Source of the DNA: Acidobacteriaceae bacterium
GTDB taxonomy: Bacteria; Acidobacteriota; Terriglobia; Terriglobales; Acidobacteriaceae
DNA length: 28,108 nucleotides
Assembly (NCBI GenBank): GCA_003133425.1
Contig: PKXI01000345.1
Span: 13,563-41,670 of the forward strand
Direction of reading: 5' to 3'
A program made the position numbers and the translations under genes. A model generated the notes under the pieces. The model saw only the letters and a list, made by a program, of their open reading frames with translations. It was not told the origin of the DNA and did not search any database. Below are positions 7,923-16,430 of the stretch, piece by piece (the stretch's first letter is position 1; each line of letters begins with the position of its first letter).

Positions 7923-9290
7923 ATGGTAAAGATTCCTTTTGGTCCTACTTACGATGAGATGCTCGATCCGAGTCTGCTCGATAAGGAGATTCGCGACCGT
8001 GCATTACAGGCACTGACGCAGAATGAGCTCGACCCAATCAATCTATTCAACATCACCTGGAAAGATGCGGCCAACCAGGTTCGCAAGATCGTGTTGCCGC
8101 CTGTGCTCACCGGTGTGGATGCAAACATCGTAGTGATGCTTGGCTGCGGATTCCCTTCCGGATCGCATAAGGTCGGCCCCGCTTACAGCACGTTGATTGA
8201 AGGGATTGTGGACGGCGAGATTATCCCCGGAGAACACACCATCCTTGGACCCTCAACGGGGAATTTTGGGATTGGCACTGCATATGTTTCAAAGCTGTTG
8301 GGCCTCCGCGCCATTGTCATCATGCCCGACACCATGAGCAAGGAGCGGTATGAGCGCATCAGGAGATATGGTGGCGAACTGGAATTGACGCCCGGTTCCG
8401 AGTCAGATGTGATTCTGACTCTGGAGAAGACACGGGAACTCATGAAGGATCCCAAGAACAGGGCCCTGGCGCAGTTCGAACTTTTTCCCAACTATCGCTT
8501 CCACCGTCACGTCACTGGAAACAGCGCCATCGAGGCTGTGAAGGGAGTGGGCAACGGCCGCATCGCGGGCTTTACTTCAGCGCCTGGATCGGCCGGTACG
8601 CTGGCAGCAGGCGACCAGATCAAGGCGGTCTTCCCCGATGCGAAGATTGCCGCTCTTGAACCATATGAGTGTTCGACCCTGGCTAACGGAGGGCGTGGCC
8701 AGCATCGAATCGAGGGAATCGGCGACAAGATGTGCACGCTGATTCACAACGTGCTGAATACCGATTTCGTCATCCTCATCAAGGACGAAGAGACGGTGCA
8801 GGGCGTGAAGATATTTCACGACGGTGTCGAATCTCTGGCGAAGATGGGCGTTGACCTGAACCTTGCAATGAGTCTGCGTGATTCCTTTGGTCCGTCCGGT
8901 ATTTGCAATGTGCAGGGCGCAATCAAGCTTGCGAAGCACCTGCGCCTGGGCCCCGGAGACAACGTTGTAACCATCGCCACCGACGGCTTCGACCGCTATA
9001 ACTCGGTGCTGGAAGATCTGAACAGCCGCTATCTAGAGTTAGCCCCACAGGTATTGGATCGCTGGGCGCATGACATCTTTCTGAATGCGGCGGATGATCA
9101 CATCTTCGACTTCCGCAAGTCCGAGGTGAAGGAACGGCTCTTTGTTCAAAAAGAAAACGACTGGCTCAAATTCGGCTACACAAAGCAATTTCTCGACTCA
9201 ATGCGCAGCCAGTCTTTCTGGGATGCACAGTATGCAAAGGTGCCCGAGTACAACCGGAAGATCGCTGCATTGAGACCTGTTTGCGTTTAG
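7923..9290 (+). CDS. Divergent fold-type-II PLP enzyme (beta-family lyase-like)
   Basis: A 455-residue protein recognisable as a fold-type-II PLP enzyme. It has a probable Schiff-base lysine K83 in PSGSHKVGPAY, a phosphate-binding loop STGNFG (111-116), and further family-like stretches LLGLRAIVIMPDTMSKERYERI and SAPGSAGTLAAGD. It is not close to cysteine synthase, tryptophan synthase beta, or YgeX diaminopropionate ammonia-lyase as I remember them. About 75 N-terminal and 90 C-terminal residues (after ATDGFDRYN) fall outside the usual core. The reaction is unknown; an amino acid beta-elimination or ammonia-lyase step is plausible. It lies 59 nt after the threonine-synthase-like gene, and its TAG stop forms part of the ribosome site of the next gene. 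Two unlike PLP enzymes side by side suggest consecutive steps or a hetero-complex. Confidence 0.72.
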   Translation: MVKIPFGPTYDEMLDPSLLDKEIRDRALQALTQNELDPINLFNITWKDAANQVRKIVLPPVLTGVDANIVVMLGCGFPSGSHKVGPAYSTLIEGIVDGEIIPGEHTILGPSTGNFGIGTAYVSKLLGLRAIVIMPDTMSKERYERIRRYGGELELTPGSESDVILTLEKTRELMKDPKNRALAQFELFPNYRFHRHVTGNSAIEAVKGVGNGRIAGFTSAPGSAGTLAAGDQIKAVFPDAKIAALEPYECSTLANGGRGQHRIEGIGDKMCTLIHNVLNTDFVILIKDEETVQGVKIFHDGVESLAKMGVDLNLAMSLRDSFGPSGICNVQGAIKLAKHLRLGPGDNVVTIATDGFDRYNSVLEDLNSRYLELAPQVLDRWAHDIFLNAADDHIFDFRKSEVKERLFVQKENDWLKFGYTKQFLDSMRSQSFWDAQYAKVPEYNRKIAALRPVCV

Positions 9291-9301
9291 GAGTAACAGC
9301 C

Positions 9302-11902
9302 ATGTTCCAGTTCACTCTGAACCAGAATGCAGTCACGGTGGCAGAAGACAAGAGCCTGCTGGAATATTTGCGTGAAGACGCGCGGCTGACCTCAGTGAAG
9401 GACGCTTGCGCCGAAGGCGTGTGCGGCTCCTGCTCGGTGCTTGTGAATGGGAAGGCGTTGCGCGCCTGCACGTTAACCGTCGCTAAAGTACATGGCAAGG
9501 CAGTTACAACCGCGGAGGGTATCTCGGCGCGGGAAAAGGGAATCTATTCCCGGGCCTTCGGCGAAGTGGGAGCCGTGCAATGCGGCTTCTGCATGCCCGG
9601 TGTGTTGATAAGCGCGAAGTCTTTGCTCGATCACAATCCTCATCCCACACTAGGCGAAGTCAAGGCCGCCATCAAATACAACCTCTGCCGTTGCACCGGC
9701 TACCTGAAGATCGAACGGGCAATTCAGTTGGCCGCAAAGGCATTTCGTAACGAAGACATCGCAGAGATGGAAAATTGCGCCGCCAATGTAGGTGCGCGGA
9801 CGGTCAGGGCGGATGCCGCCGAGAAACTACTTGGGACCGGCGAGTTCGTTGACGACATGCAAATCCCGGGCATGTTGCATGGCGCCGTACTGCGATCAGA
9901 ATATCCGCGAGCGCTCGTAAAGAAGATCGACATCACCGCCGCGAAGCGCTTTCCGGGTGTCGACGCTGTGCTTACTGCTAAAGACGTTCCCGGTGAACGT
10001 TTGCTGGGACACATCGTTCACGACTGGCCGGTGATGATCGCAGAGGGCGAAGAGACTCGCTACGTTGGAGACGCGCTGGTGGTGCTGGCCGCGACAACGA
10101 AGGAAGTGGCTCGACAGGCTCTGAATTTGATTCGTGTCGAATATGAGGAACTTGTTCCGCTGTTGTCGCCGCAGGCGGCACTGGCGGAGGACGCGCCTCG
10201 AATTCACCCCAAGGGCAACCTGCTTTCGCAAACCATCATGAAGCGCGGCGACGTTGACAAGGCTATCGCCGATGCAAAATATGTCGTCACCGAAAGCTAC
10301 TCAACGCCGCGCCAGGAGCATGCATTTCTCGAACCGGAGAGTGCGCTCGCCATTCCGACGCAGCCAGACGAGCTTACTGTCTACACCGCCGGTCAGAGCG
10401 TATACGACGATCGTCAAGGCATCGTTGAGATGCTCGGAGTGCCGGATGAAAAGGTTCGCGTAATCAGCAAATTTGTGGGCGGAGGATTCGGCGGCAAAGA
10501 AGATCTCTCCGTGCAGCATCACGCGGCGTTGCTGGCCTGGCATAGCGGGAAGCCGGTAAAGCTGACGCTCAGCCGCGGAGAAAGCTTCCGCGTCCACCCC
10601 AAGCGCCACCCCATGGAGATGGAGTACACCACGGCCTGCGATGAGAATGGAAAAATCACCGCAGTCAGAGCGCGCATCGTGGCTGACACCGGCGCATACG
10701 CTTCGCTGGGTGGTCCGGTCCTGCAGCGCGCCTGCACGCACGGTGCCGGACCTTATCAAATCGACAACGTAGATATCGTGGGGCGCTCGGTCTACACCAA
10801 CAACATTCCTTCGGGCGCATTCCGCGGTTTTGGAGTGACGCAGACCTGCTTCGCAATGGAGAGCAATCTGAACCTGCTTGCCAAACTGGTCGGAATCTCT
10901 TCGTGGGAGATCCGCTATCGAAATGCCATCGAGCCAGGCGGTGTGCTTTCAAACGGACAGATTGCCGATGAAGGAACAGCGCTGAAGGAAACATTGCTCG
11001 CCGTGAAAGATGTTATCGACGCGCATCCAGACGCCGGTATCGCCTGCTCCTTCAAGAACAGCGGCAAGGGTGTCGGCGTGCGCGATGTTGGACGCGTGAA
11101 GCTGAAGGTGCAAGACGGCAGCGTCATCATCATGACCAGTGCAGCCTGCATGGGGCAGGGAATCGCCACGGTGCTGGTTCAGATGGTGGCAGAGTCTGCC
11201 GGGATTCCGAAGTCTATGATCAGCGTTCATGCGCCAGACACGATGGTGACTCCTGACAGCGGCACCAGCACAGCATCGCGGCAGACAGTCATTACCGGCG
11301 AGGCAGCGCGTAGAGCGGGAGAAGCACTCAGAATAGATCTAACCAGTCACTCACTCGCCGAACTGGAAGGCAATGAGTATTACCGCGAGTACGATTGCGT
11401 TACCGACCCAATGACATCGGACAAGCCAAACCGGTTTAGCCACGTTGCCTATGGATACGCGACGCACGTCGTGATTCTCGACGATGCCGGAAGAGTGCAG
11501 AAGGTCGTTGCCGCGCACGACGTTGGCAAGGCCATCAATATGAATGGCGTCGAGGGGCAGATTGAAGGCGGCGTTGTCATGGGATTGGGCTACGCTCTGA
11601 CTGAGCAGTTTACCGTCCACAACGGGGCGCCGGCCGTCACGCTGGGCACGCTGGGCCTGTTTCGGTCCACGCAGGTTCCGGAGATCGATTGCCGGAGCAT
11701 TGAGAAGAATCCCGCCACGCTTGCCTATGGTGCAAAGGGAGTCGGCGAAATCGTAATGGTTACCACGGCACCAGCTGTAGCCTGCGCGTATTTCCAACGG
11801 GATGGAAAGCTGCGCAACAGTCTTCCGCTTGAAGGAACTCCATATAGCCGCCGCGAACGCGGCCGAGCAATATTGGTGAATGAAGAAGGAGCATCGAAGT
11901 GA
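9302..11902 (+). CDS. xdhD: XdhD-type fused 2Fe-2S/molybdopterin hydroxylase
   Basis: An 866-residue fusion. The N-terminal part (1-155) holds two [2Fe-2S] clusters: C36, C41, C44, C56, then C94, C97, C129, C131. The rest is a xanthine-dehydrogenase-type molybdopterin domain with GGGFGGKED, GAFRGFG, a CMGQG version of the GxGQG motif, and the catalytic Glu in AKGVGE. The Glu of GGKE and an Arg 76 residues later (VLQRA) match the purine-holding Glu802 and Arg880 of bovine XDH, so a purine-like substrate is likely. Fusion without an FAD domain is typical of the XdhD family (selenium-dependent xanthine dehydrogenase type). The selenium, if any, is a labile cofactor, so no in-frame TGA is expected or seen. 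No FAD subunit is in this operon. The ATG follows TAGGAG at 8 nt; the stop overlaps the next gene by 4 nt. Confidence 0.85.
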   Translation: MFQFTLNQNAVTVAEDKSLLEYLREDARLTSVKDACAEGVCGSCSVLVNGKALRACTLTVAKVHGKAVTTAEGISAREKGIYSRAFGEVGAVQCGFCMPGVLISAKSLLDHNPHPTLGEVKAAIKYNLCRCTGYLKIERAIQLAAKAFRNEDIAEMENCAANVGARTVRADAAEKLLGTGEFVDDMQIPGMLHGAVLRSEYPRALVKKIDITAAKRFPGVDAVLTAKDVPGERLLGHIVHDWPVMIAEGEETRYVGDALVVLAATTKEVARQALNLIRVEYEELVPLLSPQAALAEDAPRIHPKGNLLSQTIMKRGDVDKAIADAKYVVTESYSTPRQEHAFLEPESALAIPTQPDELTVYTAGQSVYDDRQGIVEMLGVPDEKVRVISKFVGGGFGGKEDLSVQHHAALLAWHSGKPVKLTLSRGESFRVHPKRHPMEMEYTTACDENGKITAVRARIVADTGAYASLGGPVLQRACTHGAGPYQIDNVDIVGRSVYTNNIPSGAFRGFGVTQTCFAMESNLNLLAKLVGISSWEIRYRNAIEPGGVLSNGQIADEGTALKETLLAVKDVIDAHPDAGIACSFKNSGKGVGVRDVGRVKLKVQDGSVIIMTSAACMGQGIATVLVQMVAESAGIPKSMISVHAPDTMVTPDSGTSTASRQTVITGEAARRAGEALRIDLTSHSLAELEGNEYYREYDCVTDPMTSDKPNRFSHVAYGYATHVVILDDAGRVQKVVAAHDVGKAINMNGVEGQIEGGVVMGLGYALTEQFTVHNGAPAVTLGTLGLFRSTQVPEIDCRSIEKNPATLAYGAKGVGEIVMVTTAPAVACAYFQRDGKLRNSLPLEGTPYSRRERGRAILVNEEGASK

Positions 11903-13092
11903 CGTTGACAGCCGAACGAAGCGAGTTGGTGGTTGCCTTGTGTCAGTCACTGATTCAAAGGCAGAGCTATTCCGGACACGAAAATGCAGTCGTTGAGCGC
12001 ATGAAGCAGGCGTTCAAGGAGTTGAAGTTCGATGAGGTGCTCACGGACGAATACGGCAATGTGCTCGGCCGAATCAAAGGCAATCGTCCAGGAAAAGTTC
12101 TGCTGCTCGACGGACACATCGATACCGTACCGGTTCCGGATGAATCCAAGTGGACGCACAACCCCTTTGGCGGCGAAGTGGAAAATGGGAAGATTTACGG
12201 GCGAGGCACGTCTGACATGAAAGGCGCGGTCAGCGCGATGGTTGCTGCCTCCGCCTTCTTCGCCGCAGACACACGAAAAGACTTCGCCGGAGATATCTAT
12301 GTCTCAGGCGTTGTCCACGAGGAGTGCTTCGAGGGAATCGCCGCCAGAAAAATCAGCGACCGCATCAAGCCAGACTACGTTGTGATCGGTGAGTCCTCTG
12401 AGTTGAACTTGAAGCGCGGGCAACGTGGACGCGCAGAAGTCGTCGTGGAGACCTTTGGCAAGCCGGCACACTCCGCCAATCCGCGCGCAGGCATTAATGC
12501 CGTCTACAAAATGGCTTCACTGATTGGCGAGATTAGCAAACTCAAAGCGCCTCAGCATCCGATTCTCGGCGAGGGAATCCTGGAACTCACCGATATCAAG
12601 TCGTCTCCGTATCCCGGCGCATCGGTAGTACCGGACTACTGCCGCGCGACCTATGACCGCCGCCTGCTGGTGGGAGAGACAAAGGAGTCGGTGCTGGCGC
12701 CGTTGCAGGCACTGTTTGAGCAGATGAAACGCAACGATTCCGACTTCAAAGCCAATGTGCACTTCGCCAGCGACGTCCAGAAGTGCTACACCGGCGGAGA
12801 GATTCAAGGAGAAAGATTCTTTCCCGGTTGGGTGTTCGATACGGAAGATGAATTTGTGCAAGCAGCACTGGCGGGCCTGAAAAGTGCAGGAGTGAATCCG
12901 GAGATTACGCAGTACTCTTTCTGCACCAATGGGAGCCATTATGCGGGCGAAGCCGGAATCAGGACCATTGGATTCGGGCCTTCTCGGGAGAACCTGGCGC
13001 ACACCATCGATGAATACATCGAGATTGATCAACTGTTGAGAGCCGTTGAGGGCTACTACGGAATCCTCGGGTCCGTTCTCAGGAAAGGTTGA
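11899..13092 (+). CDS. ygeY: YgeY-type M20 family metallohydrolase
   Basis: A 397-residue M20 peptidase/deacylase-family protein. The dinuclear metal residues are visible: H73 and D75 in DGHIDT, D106 in GRGTSDMKG, E141-E142 in VVHEECFEG (E141 the catalytic base), an acidic ligand in VIGESSEL, and a late His in NLAHTIDEY. GKPAHSANPRAGINA marks the dimerisation lid. Length and motif spelling fit the YgeY group (the selenium-metabolism-linked hydrolase family) better than ArgE or DapE. Predicted role: cleavage of an amide or ureido bond in a ring-opened intermediate made by the neighbouring enzymes; the substrate is unproven. The GTG start overlaps the xdhD stop (GTGA) and has AAGGAG 7 nt upstream, so translation is coupled. 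Four bases separate it from the next gene. Confidence 0.85.
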   Translation: MTLTAERSELVVALCQSLIQRQSYSGHENAVVERMKQAFKELKFDEVLTDEYGNVLGRIKGNRPGKVLLLDGHIDTVPVPDESKWTHNPFGGEVENGKIYGRGTSDMKGAVSAMVAASAFFAADTRKDFAGDIYVSGVVHEECFEGIAARKISDRIKPDYVVIGESSELNLKRGQRGRAEVVVETFGKPAHSANPRAGINAVYKMASLIGEISKLKAPQHPILGEGILELTDIKSSPYPGASVVPDYCRATYDRRLLVGETKESVLAPLQALFEQMKRNDSDFKANVHFASDVQKCYTGGEIQGERFFPGWVFDTEDEFVQAALAGLKSAGVNPEITQYSFCTNGSHYAGEAGIRTIGFGPSRENLAHTIDEYIEIDQLLRAVEGYYGILGSVLRKG

Positions 13093-13096
13093 ACGA

Positions 13097-14695
13097 GTGC
13101 GGACTCTTATCCAGAATGGCTGGATCGTTGACGGCAGCGGGCAACCTCGATACAAATCCAGCCTGGTGATCGACGATGAACTTATCGCCGACATAGGCAC
13201 AGACATGCACGGCGCTGGATTCGATCGCGTCATCAATGCCGAAGGCATGATCGTGGCTCCGGGCTTCATTGACACGCACAGCCACTCCGATCTTGAGGTG
13301 ATGGTCAATCCATACGTCGAAGCCAAGATTCGCCAGGGCGTAACAACTGAATTGCTCGGCCAGGACGGAATCTCAATGGCGCCCCTGCCGAAGCGATACA
13401 TTTCGCCGTGGCGCAAAAACCTTGCCGGGCTCGACGGGGACAGCGACGAACTAGGCTGGGATTACGAGACTACAGACGGCTACCTGAAAGCGCTTGAACA
13501 GAAGGGTGTCGGCCTCAATGAAAGCTATCTCGTTCCACATGGAAATATCCGCATGGAGGCCATGGGGCTCGACAACCGCAAGCCTTCGCCGGAAGAACTC
13601 GAACAGATGCGGCAGATTGTGCGCCGCGAGATGCAGTCGGGAGCGTTCGGGCTTTCAACCGGCCTCATCTATATGCCATGCGCATACGCGGATACAGCAG
13701 AGTTGATCGAGTTATGCAAAGTTGTTGCGGAATTCGATGGCGTCTTCGTTGTCCATCAACGGAGCGAAGCGGATACGATTCTTACCTCAATGGAAGAGAT
13801 TATCGAGATCGGGCGAAAGTCCGGAGTGAAGATACATTTCTCGCACTTCAAGATCTGCGGCCGCAAGAATTGGGACTTCATCGACAGGATGCTCGGTTTG
13901 CTCGACATGGCAGCGGCAGAGGGAATACGCACATCGTTCGACCAATATCCATACGTCGCCGGAAGCACCATGCTGGGCGCGATCCTGCCTCCCTGGGCGC
14001 ACGATGGAGGAACTGACAAGTTATTGGAGCGTCTGCAAAGCTCAGACGCGCGAGTGCGCATGATCCACGACATCAACCATGGAATACCGGGCTGGGACAA
14101 TTTTGTAGACTTCGCCGGCCTTGACCAGATCTTTGTGACCAGTGTGAAGACGGCAGCCAATCAGGACCTGGTTGGAAAGAGCCTCGATAAGATAGGCGAG
14201 ATTCGCGGAAAGCCGCCACTCGATGCAGCGTTCGATCTTCTACTCGCGGAGCAGAACGCAGTCGGCATGGTTGATTTCTACGGCAACGAAGAGCACGTTG
14301 CGCGATTCCTGACCCGGCCTGAACAGAACGTCTGCACGGATGGCCTGCTGGGGGGAAGACCTCATCCGCGCGTCTTCGGATCGTTCCCACGCGTGCTGGG
14401 GAAATACGTACGCGAAGAAAAGGCACTCACGCTTGAAGATGCAATCCGGAAGATGACCTCAAAGGGCGCCCAGGTCTTTGGCTTCGAGCGGCGCGGTGAG
14501 TTGAAGGCCGGCAATTTCGCCGACATCGTGATCTTCGATCCAGAAACGATTATCGATAAGGGAACGTTTGTCGATCCGATCCAGTTTCCTGAAGGCATCG
14601 AATATGTCCTGGTGAATGGACACGTGGTGCTGAGTGGGGGACAGTTCGGGCGCGCACTTGCCGGAAAAGTGTTGCGAAAATCCATCAAGCAATGA
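13097..14695 (+). CDS. D-aminoacylase-family amidohydrolase
   Basis: A 532-residue amidohydrolase of the N-acyl-D-amino-acid deacylase type. It shows the metal pair H61-x-H63 in DTHSHSDL, the family signature GAFGLSTGLIYMPCAYA, HQRSEADT, HFSHFK, and a C-terminal GELKAGNFADIVIFDP. In characterised D-aminoacylase a Cys follows GITTxxxGN and binds zinc; here the segment reads GVTTELLGQDG, with Asp90 in that place, so metal binding or substrate may differ. It probably hydrolyses an N-acyl, N-formyl or N-carbamoyl bond. In E. coli the comparable cluster uses the hydantoinase HyuA, so this enzyme may fill that role (inference). The GTG start has AGGAAAGG 8 nt upstream and lies 4 nt after ygeY; the upstream in-frame start at 13046 lies inside ygeY and is not needed. 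It is the last gene of the operon. Confidence 0.82.
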   Translation: MRTLIQNGWIVDGSGQPRYKSSLVIDDELIADIGTDMHGAGFDRVINAEGMIVAPGFIDTHSHSDLEVMVNPYVEAKIRQGVTTELLGQDGISMAPLPKRYISPWRKNLAGLDGDSDELGWDYETTDGYLKALEQKGVGLNESYLVPHGNIRMEAMGLDNRKPSPEELEQMRQIVRREMQSGAFGLSTGLIYMPCAYADTAELIELCKVVAEFDGVFVVHQRSEADTILTSMEEIIEIGRKSGVKIHFSHFKICGRKNWDFIDRMLGLLDMAAAEGIRTSFDQYPYVAGSTMLGAILPPWAHDGGTDKLLERLQSSDARVRMIHDINHGIPGWDNFVDFAGLDQIFVTSVKTAANQDLVGKSLDKIGEIRGKPPLDAAFDLLLAEQNAVGMVDFYGNEEHVARFLTRPEQNVCTDGLLGGRPHPRVFGSFPRVLGKYVREEKALTLEDAIRKMTSKGAQVFGFERRGELKAGNFADIVIFDPETIIDKGTFVDPIQFPEGIEYVLVNGHVVLSGGQFGRALAGKVLRKSIKQ

Positions 14696-14747
14696 GGAAA
14701 GCGTAACCAATCCTCCGGACTGACTGGGCAGACCGATAACCGGCTGC

Positions 14748-15764
14748 TCACTTCAACTGCGAGGAGGCACGGACAACCAGTGCTGGTTCCATTACCACTG
14801 ACCGCGGGCGGCTCGACGGAGACTTTTCCAAAAGTGCGGTAATCATCTTCGCAGTGCGCTCACCAATCTCGCCGGCCTTCTGGTCGACACTGGACAGCGG
14901 CACGCGTAGCTTGCTGCTGTAGTGAAAGTTTCCGCTGCCGATCACAGCAATGTCCTTAGGAATGCGCAAGCCTGCCTCAAATGCCCGTTCCATTGCTCCG
15001 ACGGCAACCGTGTCATTGAAACAAAAAAGTGCGTCAGGCCGCGGTCTCAGGGCGAGTACGGCACTCATAGCCTTGTTTCCCCGCGTCTCGCCGTCGGAGT
15101 CGGCTGCATCGCCCGAGGCAATTACATAGCTGTCCAGTACGGTCAGGCCATGCCGCTTTAGCGCGTCCCTGTAGCCCTCGGCCCTGCGGTTGCCCACATT
15201 GGTCGCAGGGCCGCGAATATGAGCGATGCGCTTGCAGCCCTGCGCAATCAAATGTTGTGTCGCAAGCTCCCCAATCTTGTAGTCGTTTACGCCGACGAAA
15301 TTGCAGGAGAATCCAGGAAAGCTCCGATCAAGAAGAATCAAGGGGACGCCGGCCTGACCGATTTTCTTGAGATTGTCCGCGTTCTTCTGGCAGGATGCGA
15401 CGACGAAGCAATCCAGCCGATGCGCCAGCATATGCTCAATTTCGTCCTGTTCCAGCGTCGGATCGCTCTCAGACGAAGAAACGAGCAGGAAGTAATTCTT
15501 CTTGCGCAAGGCAGCTGCCAGCGCCTTGGCAATCTCAGAGAAGAACGGATGAATTAGGTCGGGCACCACCAGCCCAATCAATAAACTGCGGCCTGTCACC
15601 AGACTGCGAGCCGCAAGGTTAGGGCGATAATTCAGGTGCTTCACTCGCTCAAGAATCTTTGCCTTTGTTTCTTTTGCAACATCCGGGCGATCCCGGAGCG
15701 CCTTCGATACCGTGACGATGGAAATGCCGAGTTCCTCTGCTATATCTTTGAGTCGAACGACCAT
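14748..15764 (-). CDS. LacI-family transcriptional repressor
   Basis: A 338-residue regulator. Residues 1-60 are the LacI helix-turn-helix and hinge (LKDIAEELGISIVTVSKALR, then YRPNLAARSL). Residues 62-335 are the periplasmic-binding-protein-like effector domain (IGLVVPDLIHPFFSEI, FVGVNDYKIGELATQHLI, GYRDALKRHGL, PDALFCFNDTVAVGAM). The family usually senses sugars, with purines as the known exception (PurR), so the ligand stays open. It is convergent with the D-aminoacylase gene (52 bp apart) and divergent from the deaminase gene (185 bp). Likely targets are itself, the deaminase and perhaps the catabolic operon. The ATG at 15764 gives the standard N-terminus, but no clear ribosome site is visible. 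Confidence 0.9.
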   Translation of the reverse strand: MVVRLKDIAEELGISIVTVSKALRDRPDVAKETKAKILERVKHLNYRPNLAARSLVTGRSLLIGLVVPDLIHPFFSEIAKALAAALRKKNYFLLVSSSESDPTLEQDEIEHMLAHRLDCFVVASCQKNADNLKKIGQAGVPLILLDRSFPGFSCNFVGVNDYKIGELATQHLIAQGCKRIAHIRGPATNVGNRRAEGYRDALKRHGLTVLDSYVIASGDAADSDGETRGNKAMSAVLALRPRPDALFCFNDTVAVGAMERAFEAGLRIPKDIAVIGSGNFHYSSKLRVPLSSVDQKAGEIGERTAKMITALLEKSPSSRPRSVVMEPALVVRASSQLK

Positions 15765-15772
15765 AGAGAGAG

Positions 15773-15780
15773 TGTATACA
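15773..15780. promoter_or_regulatory. Possible operator palindrome upstream of lacI-type gene
   Basis: The perfect 8-bp palindrome TGTATACA lies 8 bp upstream of the repressor ATG, where an autoregulatory operator could block its promoter or translation start. It is shorter than typical LacI operators and I found no second copy near the deaminase, so support is weak. Confidence 0.3.
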
Positions 15781-15949
15781 ATTCTTTCGGACTCGAGAGG
15801 GAACCTTGTCGGTGTGAAAATCGCAAAGAGATCGATTCATCCGAGGCGCGGAATCCGCAGATCGGATGCCCGGGCCGGATCCCCGTAATCTCCGGAAGGC
15901 AACGTCACCCTCCCCAGCCAACAATTATGCTTGGAACAAGAGAGGCTTT

Positions 15950-16405
15950 GTGACGGAACCAGGTCTGTACGAACAAATGTTGGCAGTGGCCCTCGAAGAG
16001 GCGCGGCTGGGGCTCGATGAGGGAGGCATTCCAATCGGAGCGGCGATCTTTACGCGCGCCGGCAAACTTGTCAGCCGAGGTCACAACCGAAGGGTGCAGC
16101 AAGGCGATCCCAGCGTCCATGGAGAAACCGATGCCTTTCGCCGTGCAGGCCGTCAGCGCAGCTATCGTGACTTGGTCATGGTCACCACGCTCTCCCCTTG
16201 CTGGTATTGCAGCGGCCTTGTGCGGCAGTTTCGCTTTGGCACTCTGGTCGTCGGCGAGAGCCGCACCTTCGCCGGAGGAATTGACTGGCTGCGCGCCAAC
16301 GGCGTAGAAGTCATCGACCTCGACAGCCGCGAATGCCGGGAATTGCTCGAAGGGTACATCGTGGCGAACCCGGAAATTTGGAATGAGGACATCGGGGAAG
16401 AGTAA
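15950..16405 (+). CDS. Cytosine/nucleoside deaminase, yeast Fcy1-like
   Basis: A 151-residue zinc-dependent deaminase of the CDA fold. Zinc ligands are H57 (in HGE, with proton-shuttling E59), C84 and C87 in TTLSPCWYC. The C-terminal half (VGESRTFAGGIDWLR, NPEIWNEDIGE) follows yeast cytosine deaminase Fcy1, including its DIGE end, more closely than tRNA adenosine deaminase TadA or guanine deaminase. Predicted reaction: hydrolytic deamination of cytosine or a related nucleobase to release ammonia; creatinine or another amino-N-heterocycle remains possible. The GTG start has AGAGAGG 5 nt upstream; longer forms reaching back to 15866 add a tail without family character. It is divergent from the LacI-type gene and followed by a strong terminator. 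It adds a further nucleobase-handling step to the locus. Confidence 0.82.
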   Translation: MTEPGLYEQMLAVALEEARLGLDEGGIPIGAAIFTRAGKLVSRGHNRRVQQGDPSVHGETDAFRRAGRQRSYRDLVMVTTLSPCWYCSGLVRQFRFGTLVVGESRTFAGGIDWLRANGVEVIDLDSRECRELLEGYIVANPEIWNEDIGEE

Positions 16406-16430
16406 AGAAAGCAGATAAAGAGCGCGCAAC

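Noticed and set aside
9302..11902. Selenocysteine in the XdhD-like gene
   Set aside because: There is no in-frame TGA. Selenium in this family is a labile cofactor and not selenocysteine, so sequence alone cannot show selenium use.
12517..13416. Minus-strand open frame of 299 codons
   Set aside because: It lies opposite ygeY and the D-aminoacylase gene, both clear families with good ribosome sites; it is a shadow frame.
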